From assembly GCA_036320915.1 (NCBI GenBank), contig JAXBDG010000007.1, positions 1,364,001-1,428,000 on the forward strand: a stretch of 64,000 bases of DNA, in the 5' to 3' direction. Each line of letters starts with the position of its first letter. The first letter of the stretch is position 1. Shown here one piece after another: positions 48,414-60,459 of this stretch. The position numbers were made by a program, and so were the translations under genes. Under the pieces are notes generated by a model. It saw only the letters and a list, made by a program, of their open reading frames with translations, was not told the origin of the DNA and did no database searches. The DNA is from Linnemannia elongata. Lineage: Eukaryota; Mortierellomycota; Mortierellomycetes; Mortierellales; Mortierellaceae.

Positions 48414-48442
<29 letters not shown>
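48414..48442. repeat. poly(T) run, 29 nt
   Basis: Uninterrupted T29 in intergenic DNA. Confidence 0.9.
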
Positions 48443-48614
48443 GTTTGTTTTCATTGAAACATTGATGCGCCTGGACAAATCCTACGCGCCTATAGCTACC
48501 TGCTCGCTGCATTTTCTATTTCTATCCACCATTGCATTCTACATGTCTCTTCTTAATCTTGGCTGAGTCCCCCCCTCACCAAAGAGATAAGTAGGGGGAG
48601 TCGTGTGTCTCAGC

Positions 48615-48856
48615 AGGACAAGGCCTGATGATGACGATCATCGTCCTAAGAAGTACCTGCCTGACCCCGTTTGAAGATCCAAGACATTGTACCTCCTCGG
48701 TAATAATTGATCAATTAAAGATGCTGATGATGGTCGCTTACCACGAGGCCAGTGAGGTAAGCAGCGTCATATGTGATGATGAAGAAGGAGCAGGGTCCGC
48801 CGGAGTGGATTTGATGAGAAACCCGAGAATTCGACTCGAGCGATGATCAGATCATC
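48615..48856. repeat. cluster of short inverted repeats
   Basis: Four inverted repeats in 242 nt: AGGAC/GTCCT enclosing GATGAT/ATCATC (48615-48647), palindrome AATTGATCAATT (48705-48716), GCTTACC/GGTAAGC with a 13-nt loop (48736-48762) and GATGATC-A-GATCATC (48842-48856). GATGATG-like motifs recur between them. Function unknown. Confidence 0.5.
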
Positions 48857-49928
48857 AAATGTGTTTGTTCAGGCAGAGTCATTTGCGAGAAGGGGCACCG
48901 AGAAAGAAAAGAGTCAAGAACAAAATAGGTCAGACGAGGGAGATGAATAAGGCCTGAGAAAAGGCAGAGCGTGACAAAAGGTGGAAGTTTCGGGGCAAGA
49001 GGGTAGCCTTTATCACCCTGTTCATCGCCTACAGTCCTGCACTCATGGGCTGGCTTGGGGAGGCAGAGGGGATAGAAGATGGGGGGTCCGCATTGCCTCT
49101 GTTTCCTTGCCTTCAGTTTAGCACTTGTGGACTTTATGCAGCGTGTATCAACTGCATCGCGAGAAGTAGAAAAAACTAAAAAAAAAAAATTCACCGCCAC
49201 CGCATTGGATTCATGAATCCTAACGAAAGAAAAAGGTGAAAGAAACAATTGAAGATTGATTACCCGGTCTATGAAATACATATTTTGGCTATTGCAAATT
49301 GACACAAGTGCGTTGTCCCTTGAAACGCCACTTCGTAAAAAAAACCATGTGTGAGAAACAAAGTATTGTATGGGGGCATACGAGCTCGGCGTTAAGCATG
49401 GTGTAGAGGCAACAACCAAGTCGGGTTTTTCTCTCTCTCATGTTCAACGACCAATTGGCAACACAATCACAGCACAGGTGGATTAAAGGCGCGATGTCCA
49501 TGTTGTTGTTGAGAAGTATCGTAATCGTTTTATGGTGTGATTGCTACGCTGCACTCTGTTGCCTTTTGTTTATTTGATTTTGTGTGGTGCATGGATTGTT
49601 GGATGCGATGGGACAGTGTAGGGTATTTTCCTGCGATGATGTAGGACTTTTGGACTAGCGCACTTTTCCGCCTGACTGCCTTTGCGCTTTTTCTTGGTTG
49701 CCTTTGCTCTGCATTGCCTTGCTTACCATCTCTTTACTCCTCCTACATCGTCTTCCTTTTTACCGTATCCCCTGCCATTCTTATGCAAACCGGGGCATCC
49801 TTAATACTTAGCTCCTCCTCCTCCCCTGCCTCTCCCTCCTTGTGGCAGTGGCTAGTCCGGTCCAATCGAGCAGGCAAGTCTTTGAAAGCAGCGCATCGTT
49901 GACAAAGGTGCATACGCTCGGTCATGCA

Positions 49929-49955
49929 TTTTTTTTTTTTTTTTTTTTTTTTTTT
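49929..49955. repeat. poly(T) run, 27 nt
   Basis: Uninterrupted T27 in intergenic DNA. Confidence 0.9.
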
Positions 49956-50849
49956 CGTTACGTTTGGTTCCTTGTCCTGATACTCACATTTTTTCTCAAC
50001 GTTCTATCGCAAATGTCAGTCAAACATGGCCCATTGTTCTTTTTGAGTGGGTGTTACTTGCGTCTCGTTTTTGAGGTTTGGTGCAACTCTTTGTCCTCTT
50101 TCTCATCGTTATTCCCCATCGTACTTCTGGACCTTCTTTCAATTCTAGGGACCTTCGATCTCGATCTCATCCTTCCGTCATCCCGTCTCTCTTTTCTCTG
50201 TTCTCTCCCGTGCTTGTTGTATCTAGAAATCCCCGTTCGCCCCTAAGCCCAACAAACCATCCGCTTCAGCCCGCCCGTCCTGCTTTGCACTTTTGTTTTA
50301 CTCTCTTGTCCATTGTCACTTTTAAAGCTCCTCTTCCCTTTGAACCCCTTCCCTTTGGACCCGTTTCGCATAAAACAAAGAAGGGGTGCACCCTTCTCAA
50401 TGCTCTCGGACAGACACCTGCAGAGTTCGAGATCTTTTCCCCTTGCCTCATAAAACCACCCTAATACCCGGCGAACTTTTTTTCTCTTCTTTATTTCTTT
50501 CCTCTTTCCCTGGCTTTCCCTTTCCCTTTCAACTCTTTCTTCCTTTTTCACTCCTTCCTTTTCGTCTTCCTCTTCCTTGTTCTTTAACACACTTTCGCCT
50601 CCTTCACTTCGTCATCCCCCTTCCCTTCCGTCCTTCCTTCCCTCTCCTTACATAGCCCTCGTTCACTATTTGTCCTCTCACCCAAACGGTCAGTAGTAGT
50701 TACAATATTTACCCGACTCTACCAGTTACTGTCACTCCTCACTTTTTCCTCACACCAAAACTTCATAACCCTCAACATCAATTTCGAACTTTTCCAACAC
50801 TTCAACTACCGCCGCACCCGCCGCGAAAAAAAAAGCCAAACTGTCAACC

Positions 50850-52640
50850 ATGGCCCACTCAACCGCCTGCCCTCCATCCCCCACTTCCCCCTTCTCCTCC
50901 TTCGCAACTACAGCATCCCCCTCTCCGGCGACAACAACGAAGCGTCCACAACCACCACCACCACCACCACAGCAACAAAAACACACCTACTCTGTGCAAC
51001 AGTTACGAGCACTCGCATCCCGCCTCGATCTGCTCAAGGCCGGATCTTTGTTGCTCCTGCCCTCTGTCCTCCCATACCTGGCCTCTGCTCTCACGGCTCT
51101 CACCGCAGCTTCTTCCTCTACCTCTTCGACGAATTGTTTTCAACGACAAGGCAGCGATGGGGATATTAACATCGGAGTCTTGGGGACCAATAACGGCGAC
51201 AACTCTTATGGTTTAATTGAGGGAGGAGGAGCAGTGGGAGCGCATTGGTGGGTGGCTCTGTTGTTGCCGTGTGTGGGTCTGGTCCTGCCCATGGTCGTGG
51301 CCAAAGTCTTGGCTTCTAGGAGGAGGTGTAGGAGAGCTGGGGGAGGATGCTGTAAAATGAAGCAAAAGGCGAACGGCACTACAACAACTTGCCCGTACGC
51401 AAGACTTTTGAACCGCCTTGGGTTCAGCGGCTGCTCTTCTTCCTCTTCTTCCAAAGACGCCAGTGTGCTTCCTACCGAGGCACCACTCCTCAAACATGAC
51501 AACCAATCCAACAGCAGTAACAAAAGCACAATGCAACAACGACGACTGATAAGACCCCGCACGCTTCTGTTGGCAAGTCTCTGTCTCTGGTCGGTCCTTC
51601 TGGCTTCTGCCCCACGGCTTGGATTAAACAAGACGGTTTCTTTCACGGTTTACTCGTCGCTGGACGGATCCTTTGACGATGCTCTCATCACCTCCTCTGC
51701 CTCTTGTCCATTGGCCGCTCCTGCCGCGTCTCCTGAAGATGTTGCCACCACCACGAACACCAACGACGAGAGTGCAGCGGGGTTGACATCAACAGCATGG
51801 GTAGACATTTCCGAGTCCGCGATGGACGCAAGAGTGCTCTCGGCCGAGAACGACGAAGTCATGGACTCTGAATGGTCCTTCCCTGAGGAAACACTGGAAT
51901 CAATGACGGCTCAACAGCGAGAATCGCTTTCGGCACTTCGGGATTTCTGGGATGCGATGGAACAGGTCGTCGGGGACCCTCAGGAGGCGAATGAGATCCG
52001 GGAGGAGTTTGAAGAGCAGTTGGATGAACAGCTCCAGCAGTACCAGCACGAGGGACAAGATGAGACGGAGGGAGAGCCGGGGACGATGGTTATTACGCAG
52101 GAGGAGTTGGTGAAGGAGATGGAGGAGAAGATGATGGATGCTCGCGATCGGGCCGATGTTGAGGAGGAGGGCAAAGTCTTTGAGTATGTGCCCTGGTGGA
52201 CGGAGGGTATGTTGTTTGGTATCTCGTTGGCGATTGGTGGCGTCCTTGTCGCACTCGCCCAAGCCCGTGCCCAGACCCTCGACCTCCTCCAAACGGTCAC
52301 CTCGCGCCAGAAGCGATTCGGCGACGAGGACGACGATGAAGTCAACGAGTCCTTGTCCTTCAATTCCTCCTCCTCCGACGTCGACTCTGAACCTGAGTCT
52401 GACGAGTCTCTGAGCGAAAAGGGTAAACTCACACCATTGCAGAAGTCTTCCAAGAAGAACGAGACAAGACCCGCTTTCATCATTCCACGCGCAGCCAACC
52501 GCCTCTTGTTGCTGACAGCTCTGGTTGCCAACTTCTGGGTGATTAATTCCAAATACTGGGACCTCCCCGCTTTACTCTTTGTCGGTCTTGGGTCTGCCGC
52601 TGTCCTCCTCGCCCATGCCTGGGTCCCTCACGATCTCTAA
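50850..52640 (+). CDS. multi-pass membrane protein of unknown function, 596 aa
   Basis: Single exon, not recognised. A Pro/Ser/Thr-rich N-terminus with a proline run is followed by hydrophobic segments at LLKAGSLLLLPSVLPYLASA, WWVALLLPCVGLVLPMVV, TLLLASLCLWSVLLASA, GMLFGISLAIGGVLVALA, LLLLTALVANFWVIN and PALLFVGLGSAAVLLAHA. A long acidic loop between the third and fourth segments (about residues 300-440) contains a Glu/Gln-rich helix (ETLESMTAQQRESLSALRDF, EEQLDEQLQQYQ), and a Ser/Asp/Glu-rich loop precedes the fifth. No enzyme or transporter motif is seen. The start is preceded by CAACC and a CT-rich leader. Convergent with the following minus-strand gene. Confidence 0.78.
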   Translation: MAHSTACPPSPTSPFSSFATTASPSPATTTKRPQPPPPPPQQQKHTYSVQQLRALASRLDLLKAGSLLLLPSVLPYLASALTALTAASSSTSSTNCFQRQGSDGDINIGVLGTNNGDNSYGLIEGGGAVGAHWWVALLLPCVGLVLPMVVAKVLASRRRCRRAGGGCCKMKQKANGTTTTCPYARLLNRLGFSGCSSSSSSKDASVLPTEAPLLKHDNQSNSSNKSTMQQRRLIRPRTLLLASLCLWSVLLASAPRLGLNKTVSFTVYSSLDGSFDDALITSSASCPLAAPAASPEDVATTTNTNDESAAGLTSTAWVDISESAMDARVLSAENDEVMDSEWSFPEETLESMTAQQRESLSALRDFWDAMEQVVGDPQEANEIREEFEEQLDEQLQQYQHEGQDETEGEPGTMVITQEELVKEMEEKMMDARDRADVEEEGKVFEYVPWWTEGMLFGISLAIGGVLVALAQARAQTLDLLQTVTSRQKRFGDEDDDEVNESLSFNSSSSDVDSEPESDESLSEKGKLTPLQKSSKKNETRPAFIIPRAANRLLLLTALVANFWVINSKYWDLPALLFVGLGSAAVLLAHAWVPHDL

Positions 52641-53107
52641 GCTCATATATATTTTTTCTTTTCTCCGTCACATTCGTCATTCCTTTCATTGCTTCGACTT
52701 TCATATCCCTTCATAGTCTACAACCATGTACTCAACAATTAATACATATACATACATTGAAAACATATTTCATCTTGCACATATTTCACGCCCCTGGGCT
52801 GACTCACTCCAAAGGAAGCGCCCATTTGCCACCACCAAAAATGATATTTTCACTCCACAAGGTCGCCTTTTGCCATTTTTGCGAAAAAAGATATGTCTTC
52901 AATATTTCCCACGAAAAGAAGGAAAATGTAGGGGGAAAAAAAAAAAAAAGTTCTAAAGGGCACAGTTTATTTGTCTTTTTTTGAGCAAAGGGGTCGATAA
53001 AGAGGATGAAGGGTGTGAGGAGAGGAATGATACAGAAAATGCAAAAATAAAAAAAATGGGCGGTATATATACAAAGAGCGAAAACCCGCTCTTTAAAAAA
53101 TGGTTAA
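52641..53107. other. shared 3' region of two convergent genes
   Basis: A/T-rich DNA with an A13 run near 52937-52949. No gene. Confidence 0.6.
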
Positions 53108-56100
53108 TTACTCTACGACACCCAACATCCAGAAGGGTGGGACACCAGTGCCAGGAAGCGAGCCTCCAAGCGAGTCCTGAAGATCTTGGTCATCCTTAGC
53201 AAGGGCCTCAAAGATATTGGCCTCCAAGCCCAACTCGCCCCACTCGAGAACTCCTTCGTTCGAAGGGTTGTAGGGTTTGCCGCCGCGGGCTGAGGTCTGA
53301 CGGCCTTCTTTCCGGCGGTCGTCCTTGACTGCACCACCAGCAGCAGATGTGCCAGTGGCAGTTTTGTCGCCTTCTTGGATCAAAAGGGCGCGAGGCGGCA
53401 CGTGGTCATAGTTTGTGCGAGCGGTGTACAGCAAGGCATCCATGGTCACCTTCCGCAGGCTCGAGGACCGGTAGTGATCCTGACGGACATAGTTGCGGAC
53501 AATGTCACCAAGGCGGTATCCGCGCTTGGACCGATGTCTCCACAGATCCGGAGCCGACGCAATGCCAGAGTTGTCGACCATGCGCGTCAAAAGAGTCCAG
53601 TACTGAAGGTTCAACGCCGAGTATCTTTCCGTCAACTCTCCGACTGTGTAAAGAGGCTCGCCAGTACCGTCGGGGACCAATGGTGGTGTCGAAGAAGCCA
53701 CCAAGGGTTGTTGTTGCTGTTGTGGTTTGGAGTCGGCAAGATCCGCCGTCTGCTCCAGACCGGGTGAAGGCTTCTTGCGTTCATACTCGTCCTCCTCCTC
53801 CGCCAGAGGATCGACCTGGTTGCTGTCATAGTTGGGCGTGGCATCCTTGCTGCTCATCACCGAATCCTTCAACATGGCGCCAAGATCGCGAGGGCGCGAG
53901 ATCGACTGGTCCAAGCTCAAGTCCAGGTCATCATTCTCCTCGTCAATGTACATACCCGCCAACTCCTGACCAGAGACATCCGACGCCGCGCCACCGGGCT
54001 GCAAAAGTCCAGCCATCGATTGACGGGTCGCATAGGCGTTCTCGAAGGGCATCTTGATCTTTCCATCCTGTACAATCATAAACTGACGACCGACGCGCAT
54101 ACGGCAGCGGTTGACAACACGGAGGAACAGACGGACATCATCCGTGATCGCCGCCAATGCTGCAACATGAAGATCCATGAACGACGAGCGGTGGTCTCCC
54201 TGCTTGGCGTACATGATTCCCTCGGGAGAGTTGACCAAGTGCTCCAACCAAGTCGAAAAGACAAGCGAAAGCTGAATGTATTCGTTCTGCGTCAAGACGT
54301 GGATGCGGTGGAGCATGCGAACAGAGTCCAGGAAAGCTGGCATGGTGTCAGCCTTCAACAGATCCTTGGGAATCGTCAACAGTGGGCGAGACGACAGGAT
54401 GCCCTCCTTCTTGGGGATGACACGGGGGAGGCGGTTAAGGGCAGGGAAAGAATAGCCGTGATCCAGCAAGTATCCAGTCTCCTCGGTCGTGGGATGCGCG
54501 GGGACGTATTGGTCGTGTTCCTGAAGCAAGGTCGTGCGAACAATGTTGGCCGCCGCGCGCGCAAAAGTCTCGTTTCCTGTAAAGTAGTGGGCCAAAGTGA
54601 GCGTCGTGACCTCATCGTAAAGACCCTGGAGAGTAATGACCCTGGACGATCCGTCTTCGTTGGTGGGGGAAGGGGCAGACTTGGGGATAATGGGCTTTCC
54701 AAGTCCGTCAGCAGGGTAGATGATCAGATCCTCGGCGGATGCCTTCTTGAGAAGGTTGAGACGGCTGGAGAGAACACCGTCGGCTTTGGACTGGAGCTCC
54801 TGGACCATGCGCGTCACTCCAGACTCGCCAACCCAGTACTTTTGACGGTTCGCCATCAAGATATCGTCCTTGTAGACAAGAAGGTCATTCGATCGGAAGG
54901 TCTTGCGTGCGATCCTCTCGTCAATTCCGTCAATCAAGTCCTGAATAGCAAGGAGACGGTTGTAGGCACGGATGGCAGCCGACTGGCGGGTGTTCTCCTC
55001 CTGAGAGCGCTTTCCTGAGAAGAGGCGGAAGACCCATCCAACGGTCTTGAAGTCAGCCTTGTTGGGAATAGGCTCTCGCTCCCTGGGTTCCCAGGAGACC
55101 GAAGGCTTGCTAAGCTTTGCTCGTTCCAGTGCACCCAATCTCCACAATAGCTCCAGCTATTAAAAAAGAATGTTTCCATTGGAAGGGTGAGTATGTGTGA
55201 AAAACTTGACAGTACCATTTAACACGATCTCCATTCATTTCCACTTCTATATAGACACAGCACATACCTTGGATCGACGGCCATATCGCATATCAGGATT
55301 GTAAACATCCTCGGCGTCGTTCCTGAAAATAATCTGAGGTTCCTCTTTGGAGTTGGGTCGGGTATCGACTCCCTTCAATAGCTGCGAGTTGTCGACCAAA
55401 CGAGCCATAGGCACCACAAAGTACTTGAGCACCTCGCCATGTTTCCGGATCGAGTGCTTAATCTCCTCCATGGCATTCTTGGTCAAGAATGAGTTTCCGT
55501 CAAATGCAAAGATCCAGCGAGCGTCCACGTTTGTCTTTCCGTGTTGAATAGCGATATTACGACCACCGTTCTATATGAAAACGAATAAAGAACGTTAGTA
55601 AACTAAGTCTCACAGTTGTTGTTGAGCCACCGCAACCGATAATGTCACCATTTTTTGTTTGTTTGGATCTGAGGAATATATCTTTGCATGAGTGTCTGTC
55701 TGTCTGTCACTTGTATGTGTGTGCTTGAACAGTTCTGACTCTCCTTTTCTGTCCTTTTGTCATATTCTCCATTGTCCCCTCGTCCCCCTTTCCTCCCCTT
55801 TCTGGTGCACCGAATTTGCTGACCCGCCTGTCGTCTCCTGAACATTTTTTTCAGCCCGTGTGGGAGTGTGTGGTCATAGCATATCAAAATGGGAGTTTTG
55901 CGCATGTGGACACGTTGGGTACCTGACGCCGACCTCCAAAAGAGAAAAAAGGCGTAGGACAAGGAGGAGGGGGGCGCAGGGTAGGGGGAGAGAGCAGTTA
56001 AGGGTTGAGGGAAAGACAGAACGAGGAGAGATGGAGAGGAGAGGAGGAGAAGAGAGGAGAGGGAGACAGAAAGAAAGGAAAGGAGAGATAGCCAACGAAA

Positions 56101-57500
56101 GGAGAAAGGGGAAAGAAAAAGAAAAAGAAAAAACTTACATTGTTCATGGCATATCTGTTCTTGTCGTGGTAGGTATAGTCCAGAACTCTGAGCTTGGCGA
56201 CCTTGGAAAAAGTCGAGTAGTCGTCGGAGGAGAAAAAGTCCGGTTCTGGGAAATCCTCAAGCTTGAAGTCCTGCTTGAGATACTCTGACTCGACAAAGGG
56301 CACAAGGAAGTACTCTTGGCGATGGTGCTCGAGCAATTGGATGATAGAGGACTCTGCCTGGGGGTCGACTATCCGGTTGAGGACCCAGATTTTGCGAGTG
56401 TTGTTGAACTCGGGCTCATGCTCAAGGATGAAGCGGACGTTGGAGAGCGTCTGACCAGGGCGATGACGAGGTGGCAGATCATTGCCCAGAATACGGTACA
56501 GGACAATCGATTCAGGGTCAATCGTTTTAGGGCCCGTCCTGGAGCCAGACGAGTTGTTTGTGTGATCGATTGAGTCGGGATTTGAGCCGGCAAGACCACC
56601 ATGTTCCTCCTGGTCGTTCTTGTTGTCGGAGGGTGAGTTGATGTTGTCGGAGCCATTCTCGCTGTTACCGCTGCTGCTGCTGTCATCATCGTTGTTCTGA
56701 CCTCTCCAAGTACGGTCGTTGTTCCGTTCTTGCTCCAGCACCCGCTGACGCTCCAGCTCCTGGGCTTGTTGCCTGGACTTGTCGAGGGGATAGTCAAAAT
56801 CGTATTTGTACCTGTCGTGGTTGTTGGGTTGTCGGTGAGCGGGATCAGACTGGTGGTGGCGAGACTCCCAGGAAGGGATGGCAGGTTGGAGGTAGATGAG
56901 CGAGAACAGGGCGATGAGGGCGAGGATCAGACCAAAGCCAATCACTCGTCTGTTGAGAAGTCGTTTCCGGAGTGAGCGGAGACGGGAAGAAGCTGAGGAC
57001 GAGGAAGGGTAGTAGACAAAGTGCTTGTCGACGAGGGCAGAGGGGATTTGATCGCTCTGGGTGCTGCTATTGCTGAGGGAGTGGTGGTGCCTTGAAGAGT
57101 GGCCGTCATGATGGATGTGGTGATTATGGTGGTGGCTATCATGATGCTTGTCTCCTCTGTTTGCTCCTGCTCCACCTCGGATACCGTTGACGAGGGAGGC
57201 AGCAGTGGCGGCGGCGACAGAGGCGATAGTGGTTGGACGGACAGAGGCGGTGGTTGTGTTTGAGGAATAAAAATTGCTGGAGCTAAGGCTGTTGCCGTTG
57301 GGACTATTACCGGTCGAGGCGGGCATGCCTGTCGTTGTGTAGTGGGTGTTGCTGTTATTATTGTTATTGCTTCTGCGGGAATATGGAGGAGGATCCTGTG
57401 GAAGGACCATGCCAGGGAAGAGTGGCGGAGGGGAAGGGGAAGTGGATCTGGAGGACGCTGCTGATGAGCGATAGAAGGCTCTTGTGCTGGGGGTTGTCAT
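53108..57500 (-). CDS. type II membrane protein: glycosyltransferase-like + alginate-lyase-like domains
   Basis: Exons 57500-56139, 55570-55268 and 55156-53108 keep phase and give 1237 aa. A Ser/Asn/His-rich cytosolic N-terminus (with a His-rich stretch at 119-140) leads to one membrane anchor (about 186-204, VIGFGLILALIALFSLIYL) and a polar Asn/Asp-rich stem. Residues about 332-555 form a glycosyltransferase-like domain (YRILGNDLPPRH, FILEHEPEF, WVLNRIVD, NGGRNIAIQHGK, RWIFAFDGNSFLT). Residues about 660-1150 resemble the alpha/alpha-toroid alginate-lyase/chondroitin-lyase fold (LYDEVTTLTLAHYFTGNETF, ARAAANIVRTTLL, HRSSFMDLHVAALAAI). A Golgi or cell-surface enzyme building or trimming a uronic-acid polymer is a reasonable inference, because Mucoromycota walls contain glucuronans. 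Activity is untested; either domain could be non-catalytic. The tail is polar. Confidence 0.78.
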
Positions 57501-57699
57501 TTATGACATGAACAACTTTTTAAAAGGTCGGGGTGTAGTTGAGAGCAAGGGAGCGAGTAAGGAAGAATGGGATGGGATTAGAGGAAGAAGAGTGGAGTGG
57601 ACTCAAGAGTGGGGAATTGATTGAATGAAATGGAATGAAAGCGATGAAAGAAAAGAAGGAAGGAAAGGAGAAAGGGAAGGCGAAGGGGGGGGAAGCGAT

Positions 57700-57710
<11 letters not shown>

Positions 57711-57733
<23 letters not shown>
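57711..57733. repeat. (GA)n microsatellite
   Basis: About 11 GA units in the purine-rich leader of the minus-strand fusion gene (CT on its coding strand). Confidence 0.8.
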
Positions 57734-57736
<3 letters not shown>

Positions 57737-58374
57737 TTGAAAATGATAAGTGTGAAGTAAATAATAATTGATATATTTCCCCTGGTTGGAGTACTTGGAA
57801 ACAAACAAGGAAAGACAAAGAAGAAAAACAAGTAAACAACAAAAGTGAAAGAGGTGAAAGAGAGTGAGAAGGAGAAGAAAAGAGAAGAGGAAAAGAGGAA
57901 AGAGGAAGAAGATAACGAAAAAAGAAAGCAACAACCAGGAAAAGGAAAGAAACGAGGAACAAGAACAAAAACAAGAACAAGTCAAGAAGAAGTGGTCAAA
58001 GAGGAAGAAGGGAAGGAAAGTAGTTACCATGGTTTATTTTTAGATGAATGTTTTTCAGGACACACAGCTATACGCTTCTTTTTAGTAGTGGAAGTTGTAG
58101 TAGTCGACTGAATGACTGAATACAAACACAACCAACACCCTTTAGGCTCAGTTACAAAAGAAAACACCACTGCCCTCCCTGTGGCAGTGATCATTGCTCG
58201 CCTTTCCCCCCTCTTCTCTCTGTTATCTCCTCCTTTGTCTCTTCACTCCTCTCTTCAAAAACGCGGATAAAGGGGTGAAGAAGGGAATGCATTGCTACAA
58301 TCAATTCGTTCCTTGGTCATTCAGCCCCTCCAATCGATCAGTTCGTTCCTTCACTCGTTGCGCAACAGATATAG

Positions 58375-58401
58375 AAAAAAAAAAAAAAAAAAAAAAAAAA
58401 A
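58375..58401. repeat. poly(A) run, 27 nt
   Basis: Uninterrupted A27. Confidence 0.9.
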
Positions 58402-58587
58402 CTACCACACTCAGCCTTGACTTGTCAAAAAAATATAAAAAAAAGCAGGATAGCGGGCTGAAGAGTGAAGGTGTAAGAGTCGATCGCTAGTCGTTATCTC
58501 AAAAAATATAAAGAAATGACATGTTTTTAAATGGAGGGGACAGTAAGGCAGCAATGGGAACATCAAGGAGTATAATCCATTGGCTTA

Positions 58588-59058
58588 CTACTTGCTGGTC
58601 CATTTAACAGCAGCAGCAACAAACATGATTACGATGACAACGTCAAGCATGATGGCCTACAAACCGCAGGCGAGCTAGAGGAGGCTGTGGCACCCATATG
58701 GCCCCTCCGAGTGAGTGGCGGTGAGGAGCAAGAAAAACTCTTTTTCTATTCAATTGACAAAAACCTCTTTGTCTCCGACTCCTTTTCTCATTTGTTCTGG
58801 CTTCTCTGGGTGAGCAATTGAAATGTCTTTTTCTTCGCTACCTCATCGTGGGCTGGGTATGTTTTGCACTGCAGGGGTCTCATATTTTCAGCCTTTAACC
58901 TCTTGTCCCTGTCCCTTATTCTCTCTCGACCAAGACAAAAACGCGAGATGCAAACAAAGAGGCCGACAAAGAACGCAGGGAGGGGACGGGGGTAGGCTGG
59001 GAGGTTTACCGGCATGAACCATGAACAAGAACGAAGCAACGCCAATGATCCAAGACAT
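58588..59058 (-). CDS. possible 42-aa two-helix membrane microprotein
   Basis: Tentative. Exons 59058-59010, 58852-58842 and 58656-58588 join in phase with GTAAAC and GTAGCG donors and CAG/TAG acceptors. The product would read MSWIIGVASFLFMVHA, then AHDE, then AIMLDVVIVIMFVAAAVKW and a short basic end. It therefore has two hydrophobic helices linked by a short polar turn. The start MSWII followed by a hydrophobic run ending in HA loosely recalls the N-terminus of EMC5/MMgT proteins, but the length is far too short, so no family is claimed. An 11-nt middle exon is unusual, and the whole model may be chance. Confidence 0.25.
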
Positions 59059-59174
59059 GATGTTTGTTCCTCGCCGCATACAAAGAAGAAAAGTAAATGA
59101 AATGCCGAGGAGGAACCAACAACAGAATGAAAAAAACAAGGGTCATGAAAATACGCCAATCTGCCTCGCCCTGC

Positions 59175-59175
<1 letters not shown>

Positions 59176-59205
<30 letters not shown>
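59176..59205. repeat. poly(T) run, 30 nt
   Basis: Uninterrupted T30. Confidence 0.9.
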
Positions 59206-59206
<1 letters not shown>

Positions 59207-60459
59207 AGTTCCACGGGCTGTGGTGTCCCCTTCTTCTCCCCCGCCTTTTGCCGCCGAACACATACGCACCCCTTGATATGGCGAAAGAAAGCAAGGATAC
59301 TAAGTTTGTACACAGCGGGGCAAACAGACGACACACGTACCCATCCTTGTCATGTTATGATCATGGCGTCGCTTTTTGTTTTTCTTTGTTACCGAGGATT
59401 GGCCATTTGTTGTTGCTTGTCATCCGCTTGTGTTTCTTTGTTGACTGGTCATTGTTCGCTGTCATTGTTGATGTCCTGTTATTCTATCGTTCCTCCCCAC
59501 ATGCCGTCATGTCCCACTCTCTTCCCCCTCCTTCCTCCTTTTGATTAAATAACCTTCCTCAAAACTAACAACTGATCTGCGAAACGGATGATCAGTGATC
59601 AATAGAATATCCAGGGCGGGACTCTATTTGTCTCAGCACGTTTGTCACTGAACTGTGTTCACGTCCACGTTAACACGGCTTTGTCTATCATCCATGCATT
59701 CTTCCCTACCCATGTCCATCGATCCTCGTTTCTCTTCTTAATGCCTTCCCCCGCCTGTTAAACGGGCGAGAAAAGCGCTATAATTAGCCAAGCGCGCAAA
59801 GCAGATGTGAACGAAAGTGATGCCCTATTTTTTTTTTCTTCTTTCATCCCCTCCCTTTCGCAATATCAGTAGCGGTAGCCCGCTGAATAGCCCATGTCAT
59901 CCCTCTCCTACCCTCCTTTGTATCTAGGCACTCTGAGGTAGTTCAGATAAAGTGAAGAAACGAGGCGGGGCAATGCCACACGATCTTTTTATGATGCCAT
60001 TCAGGTCTGTTTATTTTAACTCAGGAAACTCCAGAAGCACAAAAACAAACACGACAAGGCGGCGTGCCCAGAGAGGGCTGTGATGATTGAAAACTTACCA
60101 AAAACAAGCAAGGTATCTCTCTTACTCAACGGCCAGGGTCCATTATCACACTCCCTTCCTTGCAAGCCCAAGAACGATAAAAAGAAGAAATGGTTAAAAA
60201 CAGCTTTTCTCACTTATGTTTGGCTCCGCAAACACCGCCTTTCAGGGTGCCCAAGCCTCATCTCAGGAACATTCGGCTTACTACAACTCGCATCGTACCT
60301 CCTCCCTTTCCCTCGTCACAGTCCCTCTCTTTCTTCTTTTCTTTGCTGCTGTTTTTATCTCTTCGTCTGTTTTTTGTCTCTCTCGCGTTGTTTTTGGACC
60401 TTTTCCTTCTTTTCGTTTCTTTCCCTCGCTTTATGTTCTGGTTCCAGAATCCTTGGTCA

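Larger units (their letters stand above)
47903..50849. other. long intergenic region with inverted repeats and poly(T) runs
   Basis: About 2.9 kb without a convincing gene. It contains T29 (48414-48442), T27 (49929-49955), a cluster of inverted repeats at 48615-48856 and, from about 50470 on, a CT-rich leader before the 50850 gene. Confidence 0.55.

Noticed and set aside
54020..55018. 332-codon open frame on the plus strand
   Set aside because: Antisense shadow of the alginate-lyase-like exon, which has clear domain content.
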